Source: Leguminivora glycinivorella (Eukaryota > Arthropoda > Insecta > Lepidoptera > Tortricidae). From it: a stretch of DNA of 64,000 bases. Below, piece by piece: positions 30,501 to 42,500 of the stretch. The stretch is taken from NCBI RefSeq assembly GCF_023078275.1, contig NC_062988.1:1877501-1941500 (forward strand), written 5' to 3'. A program made the position numbers and the translations under genes. Numbering within the stretch: the stretch's first letter is position 1; every line of letters begins with the position of its first letter. The notes under the pieces are model-generated. The model saw only the letters and a list, made by a program, of their open reading frames with translations, ran no database searches and had not been told where the DNA came from.

Positions 30501-33500
30501 ATGCATTACCAATTGCGCCAGCCGACCATGACTGCGAATTTTCATTGCGATTGATGATGATTGATTGATTGATGTTTGCGATTTATAAAGTGGTACGTTC
30601 CACAATAAAAAATCTATATGTTTATATTTAAACATAAATGGATTATTAACAATTTGAAAATCGGTTGGTTATATACTCTGTCAACCAAGTCTGTCAGTAA
30701 ATAAGAACAAAGAAAACTATATGCATCCTTTTCTTTAGGGTGCTAGAGAAAAGGTTACCTATAGTTTTCTTAGTTCTTATTTACTGACAGACTTGTTTGA
30801 CAGAATATAAAAGCTTGTATCGTTTGATGCTCGCATCTTCTTCCCCCTACCCTTATCCCACGTTATGTGGGGTCGCTACAACACGTCTTCCTCTTCCATT
30901 CTCCTCTATCTTTCGTCATCTCAACACTCACATCTTTCTTGCATCTACGTGTACCGATTAAAAGTATAACTTTACTATTTGATTCCAAAAAATTGGTAGA
31001 TCTCCTAAAATTAGCAACTATACAATAAATGTGACGTTATCTGGGTAAAGGGACCTTGTTGTTATGGCGCTTACGGCGTTATGAACAATGTTCGTATGCA
31101 AATACGACGCCGAGGGACGTAAGCGCCATCGACAATAAGGTCCTTTACTCAGATAACGTCACAAATATGTAATGATTATGTTTATATTTCTTGCAACATA
31201 AATACATGGAACTGATTGATTTAGTATAAATTCTAACCTGCAAGCTATTTCAACCTCATCGCCAAGATGCGTTGTCATTTCTGTCTTAGACATTTCTAAG
31301 ACAGGCACTTCTGTAAAGTACACAATAATGCCCAGTTGGTAATCAGAACGATACAAATCCTTTTGAATATCTAATAAAATTGTAGTTGATATCAAATATG
31401 TTTCACCACACCAACTTGTAGAAGGTCGCTTGGTTTTTCGAAAACAGATAGCAAAATTGCACTTTATCCACATGGGTGCCAAAGTAATTTCATAATAATT
31501 TTAAATTGATATCTTAAACTGTCTGGTAGAATTTACTTATAAATGATGATCGTGAATAATTCATATTGAGTAAGATGGATTTGATTTAGGTTATTTTAGG
31601 GTTAGTATTTTGTTCGCGTTGGTGTGGTGGAATTTTTTGTGTTTCATACAAATAATGTTTAACCTTCGTTTCTTGAAATCCTCGCAACGCTCTAGATTCC
31701 ACTTTTTGAACTACGCGCTACGCTACAGTCGCTATGCTCGCGGTTCAATATTAGAATCTTTTGCTTGCTGGGGTATCAATATTGGCACGTGCGGTTAAAC
31801 AACTTTGTACTGTAAAAAAAGTAACTATTTCTAAAGTACAACTAAACTAAACTAGTTGTATAGATGGCAGCACCATCTCTCTCTCTATATCGTAATCCTG
31901 CAAAGGATTCATATAGGAGGTGCAAGCACTAATTGTTCGCCTTTACGGCTCAGCCACGACATTGGTCTAAGCGCGACAGCGGTGAGCGGCGGCCATACAT
32001 TGCAGCGAGACACAGCGATGGGACTTTTCATTCGCACGTATGGCTACCGCTCACCGCTGTTGCGCTTTAGACCAATGTCGTGGCCGTTAGAGTTGGTCAA
32101 AAAAGGCGCCTAGCCTTATCAGAGATAACATACACTAGACAAATTTCGTCGGGTACCACGGCGGGCGGGTGGTCTAGTGGTGAAGACGTTAGCTGCGTAA
32201 GCGCGCGGGCCTTGTCGTTATTTCTTTCGTGTATGATATCTTTTTCAATTTATTATTTGTAAAGTTTGAAGACCAACGTACCAAGTCCAGATATTTCAAC
32301 TGCAACGGGATAAGACACAGCATTTGCACCATTTCTTACATCGCAAGTGTATGTACCGACATACTTCGAAGTCATATTTCTAATAACCAGTGCATTGTTC
32401 TCTTGGAAATATTCTACTTCATCAAAACGAGTAAAGGAAGATTCTTCGTCTGTCGCTTCATTCGTAGTGAATACTACAGTTTGTCATTGTGGAACCATTT
32501 TATCTCTGCTTCAGGATAAGCATTAACTTCGCAATACAGTCTTCCTTCAGCTTCATATTCTATAGTCGTATCTGAAATGAGCACGTAATTAAAAATAAAT
32601 ATCTCATATCGATCAATTTTCTCAATTGGACGATGTTTTGATAATCAATTACTTCTAATCTAATGAGACAGTGGAAGACAGTCACATACTAAGAAGTTAG
32701 TAGGGACTCTTTTTGATCCTGCGTTGATGTTGGACATTTTTGTCAAATAGGTACATAAGGTACATTATTGTCCCAGATTTGTAAGAACCTCTTTTTGACA
32801 CATGACAGTGTCCACAATACGTAAACTCGCGCAACCTAATGAAATTTTAAATAAAATCCTGTAATAATATTTAAAAAAATCACATGTTATAATTTTTGCG
32901 GATCTTCGTTAGTGAGTATTTTACGATATTAATTTATCACGCATGATTTACTTATTATGTCATTTATCATTCATTTTTATTTTTCAACTAGTGCTGTGGC
33001 AGTCTGTCATTTCGATTCAAATGACATTTCAGTAAGTTGATAGAAATCGTATATTTGTTTAAGCGCCTCCTTGTACATAGGGCATAATCGATTCAACCAA
33101 TTCGAAATTAATCGTTAGATTTGGCAAACGATACGTCTTAGCCACATCGCAACATACTTCAAAACAAATGTGTCAAAAATGTGAACTTACAAATCCGGGA
33201 CAATAGTACATTTGTTAAAATTAGACATTTGCAATCCACAGTTATGTAGCAACCAAACCAAAGTACCTACTGTAACTATTATGAGGTAGTAATAAAACAA
33301 AGTTGATTTTTTTTCATTCCTTTTCAATTGATACGTTTTGGTTATAGCGTTGATCGAATCAAGATTTAGACAGAATCAACATGGGATAATGTCTACTATT
33401 GATTCCTCTTACATAATTATATTGTTTCGAGAAACCATTTCGATATCAATGATACTAATTACTGATAAAAATAGAATACCTTGAGGCGTCCTGATCATTT

Positions 33501-36500
33501 GGAACACATATGGTCTGTATACAAAAAGATTTGTAGTTCTAGAATCACTGCCAGTATCAGTACTAGCCTTGCATGTTACTGTTTGGTTATCTCTTATATT
33601 CGGTACTGTGACGTAACTTATGTACGTTGACGGATATTGCAATAGACTATCCTGAAATAAAAGAAAACAATTTTATAAATTTTCACAAGAATTTTATACA
33701 TTTTTTTTTTCAAGAGGTTGGGAACCGTTTGAGGGATAGGGGCCTGGATCTCTGCTCCGGGTCATTCCTGATGCAGAGGTTGTCCATCGCGATTCTGCGA
33801 GCGTGTTGGGCACCTTTGCGTCTGGGATGACGCGGGCGAGGGGGGGGGGATTCGTGACTGATGTTAGTTAGTTAATAAATGTTAGTGAAGTTAGTTAATA
33901 ATAAATTGGTGTTCACATAACCATTTTGGAAAGGGGCTTTTTCATCCTAGGTAGGAGGAAGCAAAGTAGCACTTTTTTACTGCTAACAGAGATCACAATT
34001 TTCTTCATATGTTACTTTGGTCGTTAACGATTCATTTTAGAATATTTTGCTATGCTCCGGATAATCATTTAGATGGCTAGCAGTCCTCAACTATGCATTT
34101 CTCTAGAGAATTAGTATTTCAGGTGTCAATGGGTAGCAGTGATCGCTTTCCAGGCGATATGTCTGCTCAATATATATCGTGTAAAAATGCTCCAGATTCT
34201 TTATGTAATCCTTTATTTCATCCAATCTCAAAGGAATTTCAGATTAATTTCCTCCCACGAACGCTCCGGCTGTGGAATGAGCTCCCTGTCGAGGTATTCC
34301 CGATGAACTACAGTATAGAGTTCTTCAAAAAAGGAGTGTACAAGTTTCTAATGGGTCGGCAACGCGCATGTCACACCCCTTGAGTTGCAGGCATCCATAG
34401 GTTACGGTGACCGCTTTCGATCAGGCGGGCCGTATACCTGTTTGCCACCGACGTGGTATAAAAAAAAATTTTCAATATACGCCTCCCCGCTCTCACTGTA
34501 CCATGTCATTTTGCCATAATCCCACTCTTGACATTTTCTCGCAGACAGAGCCTAAGGTCCTAGCCACTGCAGCCCATTACCTCGAGTCCATATCCACTCA
34601 CACATCTATTAATATTAATTGATTTTAGTTTTAAGTGTTTGTTACCCATAACTTGCATGCCTGGATTCTCTGTAAATGTAAGTTGGTTAAATAAATAAAA
34701 TAAATAAATTTTGCTCCCTTTTGATACAATCTACTGTCTTACCTGAGTCGCCATCTTTTGTCCAGCCTCGTCTTCCCACCATATGACAGGTTGAGGATAC
34801 CCCGTGACCTTGCAGGAGACTGTTGCGTCTTTCTTGTAGTCCGTCAAGGAGGTCTCTGGGATTATGGACTCTATGACAGCTGCAGACCGGGATGATGCTG
34901 ACACTGTAAAAAATGTGAGAAAAATTTAAAATCTGACAGTATTGAGGAGGAAAGCAAAATTTTAGTTGGATTAGGGAACTTATATTGATCGCGATATCGT
35001 CACTACTTTAAAAAAAAATTGTATCTTCTGTCAATGAAAAGAAAATTGTAGTAAGTATGTAAATGAAAATGAAAATGAAATATTTATTTTTCAAGTAGGC
35101 ATATTACAATGCGCATATGAACGTCGAATAAAGCTACAAATAAAGCTACACCGGCTCTAACCCTACGCCTCAGGCTCGAGAAGATTTCAGTCCCCCCTCA
35201 GTTTGGAGGGGGGTATCCACTATGAAATGCATATAGACTTACTGCGTGTTAACTTTGAGGAGAAGCGTGAGATACGAGATTTTTTCAAAGTAGTGACGAT
35301 ATTATATTATGAAGACCAAAATTAATAACTATTTCCGAGCTCCAGATATTTAGTTTATGGTCACGGGTCAAAATGTCTTGAGCAAAAAATAATTAATCAC
35401 GGTCTATATCCCAGGCAATATAAGTTGGTGAAACTAACCGTGAATCGTTCAAAACTCATATTATATAAATAAGTAAGGTGCATTAGGGTAATTCCGAATG
35501 ACAGAAATGCTCGGGTAATTCCGAAAGGGGAATCTTGATATAATGGAAATAATAGTGTTTTTTTAAGCGACTTTCGAAATTAGGCGACTTTCGGAATTAC
35601 CCCAATGCGCCGTACCCAACTTAGGTTTCGACCCACCTTCTTTTTGTGATTCGAGTGTTTTGCTTATTATTCGTACCGGTTCTGAAGAGACTTTGTCAAT
35701 ACCACTGACCTAATAAAATAAAACAAAATAAGAAATGGTAAGTACTAAGAAAACAGAAGAAAATCGTCGAAACGATTAAAATCACTGTTTGTTTTATTTA
35801 TCGAATGGCATGTTTACACTGTTTAATTTTACATGCGAATAACAACTTAAGTTAAGCATTCCAGGGGCAAAGGGGTTAAGCATGCCTCACTGGTCCTACC
35901 AAAATCAAGTAAGCGATGAGCTGTTGGTGATAGAAAGGAACAAAAGATAGTCCCTTGTGTAAATAAAAGAGAGAGCGAGCGGTTTATAATAAATAAATAA
36001 ATAATAATAAATAAATATTATAGGACAGTCTTACACAGATTGACTGAGTCCCACGGTAAGCTCAAGAAGGCTTGTGTTGCGGGTACTCAGACAACGATAT
36101 ATATTATAATATACAAATACTTATATACATAGAAAACATCCATGACTCAGGAATATCAGATCTGTGCTCATCATACAAATAAATGCCCTTACCGGGATTT
36201 GAACCCGGGACCGCGGCGTAGCAGGCAGGGTCACTACACGCTAGGCCAGACCGGTCGTCGCGTCGTTTATAATTCATCGCTCGGCGAGAACTATAACTCG
36301 CTCGCGCATGTCATCGCATTTCTTTTATTAACATGGGAGACATTTTGTTCGTTTCTGTGGCCAACAGATCATCGCTTAATAACTCAGCCGGTGTATTATG
36401 CTTCCAATTTTATCACTTATCCACGTGGATAAAGCACCCGTCACGCTTTGGCAAGTATGTCAGTGTGAGAGTAACAGATGTCTTATCTACGTTGATAAGT

Positions 36501-39500
36501 GATAAAATTGGAAGCATAATACGCCGGCTGCACGGGTAGCATGGTCGCGCGATAGACGATAAAATATCAGGTCGTCCCTATCGCACTATTAGTAAGTGCG
36601 ATAGAAACGGCCATATGTTTTATCATTTATCGCGCGACCATAATTGCCTGCCTGGGTGAGTATCATGTTTCGAATTTTATCACTTATCCACGTGGATAAG
36701 ACATATGTCACTCTCACACTGACATACTTGCCAAAGCGTGACGGGTGCTTTATCCACGTGGATAAGTGATAAAATTGGAAGCATAATACGCCGGCTGTGC
36801 CTCAGATAATCGATAGCGACTATACCTAGTGGCTAGTAGTAATTTATCAAACGACCCAGGAGAAAAGTAAGCATTGCTTAAAGATACCTTACCAATATTA
36901 ATAAGACATTTAATAAAAAATATGCAATGCGTATAATAAAGAAAAGTCCAAAGGAAAAAAGAGCACCTACCGCAAATTGACAACACATAATTAATTTTTA
37001 CTTACAGAGAAAAAAATATATTTTAAAGAATATATTTTATATCCTACCGACTGCGCCATCTATTAAGACGGAGGAATTATTAACACACTTGTAAAGTTGT
37101 GAAGTAAGTATTTAGTCGATTAATTTTAGCACGTTTATAAAATTATATTCGTACGTATACAGGGTGGTTTAACACCATGTTCCTTCTCGGGAATATAGCG
37201 TTATATAAGTGCAGCAGAGTAGATTAGTGAAGGTTGGAATGATAAATTAAACAAAAAATAAAATTAACAAATTTGCCCACTTTTGGCCCTGGTGATAACC
37301 CTACATGCACATACCATATTGTTAGATTAAGGGATCGCAATCGGGAAATCTCGGACATTGTTTGCATTCTTTCCGAGCGTTGACATTAATACACTGATGT
37401 ATGAATGACACATGTCAAATACTTAAATGAAATAATGGCAAAAATATGATTATCAATCTTTATTACATACTTTTAACCATTTTTAACACTATTTTCACGT
37501 TAACATCCTACGGTGTTCAAATGTTCTTCCATCTTCGTAGGTAAATGCATGATGTTTCGTGACGTTGTAGCACATGATATTTAATATTGTATGTAATTAA
37601 TGTTTCCCTGGACTCCGGCGATAATACCGCAGTATTTTTTCATCAAGTCTAGCTGCAGGGCCCGCGGGTTGATTCGTTGGTCATTTTGTGCTTTTTCGTG
37701 ATAGCCACATTGGGATAAGTTTGTAATCTAAGTGACTATATCAGAAGCACCTAAAATTTTTTCTATGCCCCACCTGATGCGAGAGTGGATTTGGTTTGTT
37801 ACTTTTGTTAATAATCAGTCACATTACAGTTCCATTGCAGTTTTACGTAGAGCAAATTTCAATAATCACGATGTTTTAACATAGGCAATTTTAGTTGAAT
37901 AATTATGACATTAGATGAAATGACAATACCTATCATTTCAAGCGTCAAACATCTTATCAATTTTCGACCACGTAAAGAGTTTTGCTGGTCGTTGAAAATG
38001 TAACCTATTAATTTTGCGAACCAAATAATAGTTAAGAACTAGGTCATGCATGAAAAAATGTGGGCGTACATTTTTTCATGCATGAAAAAATTTACCGGCT
38101 TTAAAGTGATGTGAAAAGCGGTTATACCAATTATTACATTATATCAGTCTAAGTAAGATAAACATAACTTTTTTTATGATAAAAGAGGTCGCGATGTCTT
38201 CCTTAATTGTTTATGCCTTCATGTTTATGATTAGTAGTCAGTGGTTGTCATATCTAATGTCACTTGAACAATTTTTGTGTTGATATTATTAAAAATATGT
38301 ATGTAACCTAAGCTCTCATCTGATAAATCCACAAAGAGAACGGTCCCTGAAAATCCTGCGACATTTGTTACCGGTGTCGGAAACAGATCCAAAATGGTAC
38401 GGCATCAAATTAACACCAGTAAATGTTCTGTCATCTAACGATTGTTTACAAGTAAGGTCATTGACCCTGTCACCTGTTTAGGGTTTGCACCTAGTACATT
38501 TTTACAAAAATGTTTGAAAGGCTATAACTTGAAAATAGTTAAAGTAAATTGTATAGTTTCTAGGGGAAAAATGTTGTCCTAATGCTACACTATCTCCCAT
38601 TTCCCGAAAGGATCGTCGTCCGATTCCACGCGGTATGACACTACCTTCATAATGCCCGGCCATAACAATTAAAAACTTTTTTTGAAAACTGAACGAAACA
38701 AAGCCAATTAAATGCAAGTTTGTTCCAATTTAATATTAAGTAATTACATAGGTGCACATAATGTCACTATACAATAGGCTACTTGACTCTTTTTAAAAGT
38801 CTGCCTTATATGATTTAGACAATAAGTAAATTAACAAAACATGTATAATTACAAAAATACACCAATTACACACTTACAAACTAACACAAAACTACACAAA
38901 GCAACCAAAAGAAAAACCTACAGCCTACTCATATAGGCCTAAGTAATTTGAATTAAATCGAACTGATTATCTACTACTTATAGGCGGGCCATTTTTTCAA
39001 AGTCCACCCCATTTTGTCCACCCCACTTTTTTTGTAACAAGGGTATTTTTTACGCGATTCATACTCAGAATCGCGAGGTCTTTTGATTCTGATAGGAGAA
39101 AAAAAATGTCCTAAGATTTCCATACATTTTTTCGAACCTTCCATTCCGTTACCGCCATACAAAATGTATGAAAAAATGGTAACGGAATGGGAAAAAAACC
39201 TTGGGACACTTTTTTTCTCCTATTAGGATTGAAAGAGCTCGCGATTCTGAGTGGATAAACACATAAAAATTTCCAAATCCAAAAAAAAAAAAAAAGAGGG
39301 GTGGATAACTTTGAAAAAAAAAATTGCCTAGGTAGGGGTTGGGCCTTAGGGGGTTATAATAAAATTCACAGTACTTACCGTCATCCTAAATATACACCCA
39401 GGCTCAAAATAGGACTTGCTGATGTAAACTCGGGCGCTGACTTCACTTTCCATCAAATTCAATGTTTTTTGGCTATCCTTGTTCAGCATGTGGATTGTTA

Positions 39501-42500
39501 AACTGCCCAACTTATACTCATATGACATTGGTACGAGGACGAAAATGAAACTTTCCCGTCCTGAAACAGTAGATTACGTTACTATGGAAGCAAAATGATA
39601 TAATTTATTTACATTTAGGGAGTAGGTACTTGAATCCTGAACGAAGCAAGGGTCTTATTGACCTAAGTGCGTTCTCACATTATCCTGATGATATTGGACT
39701 GATATCTCATACATTTAAGCCTTTTGCCTTAGAAATCCTTCCGACATCCGATATCGGATAGGATAATGTGAAAAGTTTTTTTCACTTTGATGACAAAATA
39801 TCACTGAAACAATGACCTGTGAAGGAATTATGAGATACTATTTTGTTTAAAGACGATGCTGTTAATGTGATAGGCTTTAGAAACTATCATAATATCTATG
39901 GATTCAAATCGAAGAATATTGGCGCAGGGAACGCCCTTAAGCTATTAAAAAAAAGCTAATCGATAATCAGGGTACCTGGTAGCGGTGACGGTGTAGTTTC
40001 CTCAATGCTTCTAGGGTTGAACGGGGAGAACCCGATTTCCAGTGGGCACTCCGATCTCGTGTAAATGGTCGCGGATATCATTCCCTGGCACCGCACTGAG
40101 GCTTGGTATTGACCGCGGTGAGGCGCCACAATCCTGACTACCTGTGAACCATGTACGATATTGATGACTTTTGACCTGTCACTGCAATGCCACAGTTTCG
40201 GTTTCTTTTAACCCCTTATTTGCCAAGAGTGGCCCTGAAGCTTTAGTAGTTTCATGTGCTCTGCCTACCCCTTTATGGGATACAGGCGTGATTGTATGTA
40301 TGATCTTGATCTTCTGTTTTTTTTTTTTTTGTGCTGTTTTTGTTTGTAAATGTCAGTGTAAATATCTTTTGACCTTATTTAGTGCCATGTTATAGGTACT
40401 TAATCCTACTTGTATTTTCAATTATGTAAATGTACCAATGTATTCAAACACAATTCAGACGTTATCTGGGTAAAGGGAACTTATTGTCGGTGGCGCTTAC
40501 GTCCCTCGGCGTCGTATTTGTATACGCACATCACTCATCTGGGTCCCTTTACCCAGATAACGTCACAAAATGTAAATAACTTTGGCCTCGTGTCGCACAT
40601 ACAACTTTTCACCTCAGCAGGGCAAACAAGAAGAAAAAAATGTAATGCATGGAAAGTAAAGCATTTTACAGATGAAGTGCGAAAAGGGTTTTCTTCGTAT
40701 TTTTCCGGAAACGTTCGTATTTGTCATGCTAGTTCAGTCAATGTCAGTACATCTTGTACTGAGACTGACTGAAATAACATGACACGTTCGAACGTTTCCG
40801 TAACAAGACGAAGGCAAATCTTTTCGCACTACATCAGAATTGTAACAAGCTGCTTTTGAACCGGGTTCCAGGGATTGACTATGGTCTCTGTATAGTTATT
40901 TGTAGTGAGCAAATAGCTATTTTGCTTACTGGTTTCGCGCAGAAAAGTACGCTTATTCCAGCTAATGTGGTGAAACATTAATTTGGATTATAAACCCATT
41001 TGTCACCTCAGCCACACCTTGGACACTGGTGATCAAATATATGAAAGAGACGCGTTCCTAGCACACAGTCTAAGCTCGTGTAGGTGAACACGTACTATGC
41101 TTGTATGAGTGACATATGACAGGTCAACCGTTCGTGTTTTTGACAGGCGGTAACTGTGAGGCAACCGAGAGGTGGTGGGCGGGACTTTCAGCGGGGAGCG
41201 GGAGTGGCCATACTGTGCGATAGTACTTTTTATTATACTGTGCCTCAGCTAACCCACCTGTAGTTGACTAGTTTCGATCAGCGACTCCGTTCGAGGGCTG
41301 TGTCCAGTCTCCTCAAACAGCTGCAGAGTAGGCCGCTCTCCAGAAACGGAGATGATCACGTCTCTAGTTAAGCTGTCCACTGGAAACTACGAGGAAACAA
41401 TATGTGATCTTTAGCATCAATAATAATAGTAATAAATGGAAAGATTCATACAGAATGCGAGAATAGTTATTTGTTTTACAAGGGGGCAAAGTGGTTGTTT
41501 AACCGCACGTGCCAATATTGATACCCGAGCAAGCGAAAGATTCCAATATTGAACCGCGAGCGCAGCGAGTGGTTCAAAAAGTGGAATCTTGAGCGTTGCG
41601 AGGGTTTCAAGGCACGAAGGTTAAATAAACTTTGCCACCGAGTGAAACACAAAATTTTTCACCACACCAACACGAACAAAATACTGACTATAAAACATCA
41701 AATTAAATCAAATCCATCAATTTATTAGATTTTTTATGAAATTACTTTGCACTCTTGTGCATAAAATGCAATTTTGCTATCTGTTTTCGAATAGCAAAGT
41801 AAGCCTTTATTAGTTGGTGTGGTGAAAAAATCTGTAATTACTAGAAGACGACTGATTAAGCGATTACTTGTTAAATGAATACATGAATTATAACTAACAA
41901 TAATATTATAAGGATAGGGGCAGCGATCCACGTTCCGGGTCGTATCTGTGCAGGGGATTTCATTGGCCATACAGCGTGGAAATGCTGCTGGTGTAATGGA
42001 AACCTTTGGGATCGGTAAGACTCGGGTGGGTTCTAATTAGATTACGCGTATGTGGTGTATGTCATTGTTACAATAACCCACGTGTGGGTAAATGACGAAG
42101 TCTGTTGCGGATAGCTTTATTGTTTGTGTGTAAGGGCGACGCCTGTTGCTGATTTATGGTTGTACCTCTTGACGAAGCCTGCGTTGCTGATATTTGGTTG
42201 TAAACTATTTTAATGCTAATTGCAAATTTATAACCAATAATATTATAAATATTTACTCACCGATAACTGTCGGTAGTCAGAAAATGCTTCGAAAGTTTTT
42301 ACGTCGTTATATCCATCTCTTACGATCTCTCTCATAAACCTAAATGCCTGAAAAAAAAATGTAAAATTATCGCTACTTATTTCGCTACAACATCTTTACA
42401 TAACCAATATAACCCTCTTCTGTTCCTATATTATTAAGTATTAACTTATCAAGTAGGTACTACGGTAAGAGTAACGTAATAGTAAAAATAAGAACGGAAA

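Noticed and set aside
30455..30528. Functional tRNA gene on minus
   Set aside because: GGC anticodon, C at position 33, mismatched stem and inverted flanks favour a SINE-type pseudo-tRNA.
32150..32260. tRNA-like A box (GGTGGTCTAGTGGTGAAGAC)
   Set aside because: Only one box is visible and no B box or arm structure follows.
32229..32519. 96-aa + ORF over exon 11 of gene 2
   Set aside because: Shadow of the Ig exon on the other strand.
41257..41381. Acceptor TTTCCAG|TGG for exon 5 of gene 2
   Set aside because: It gives an immediate in-frame stop; the acceptor five bases upstream (CTCGTAG|TTTCCAGTGG) gives FPVDSLTRDVIISVSG, matching gene 3.
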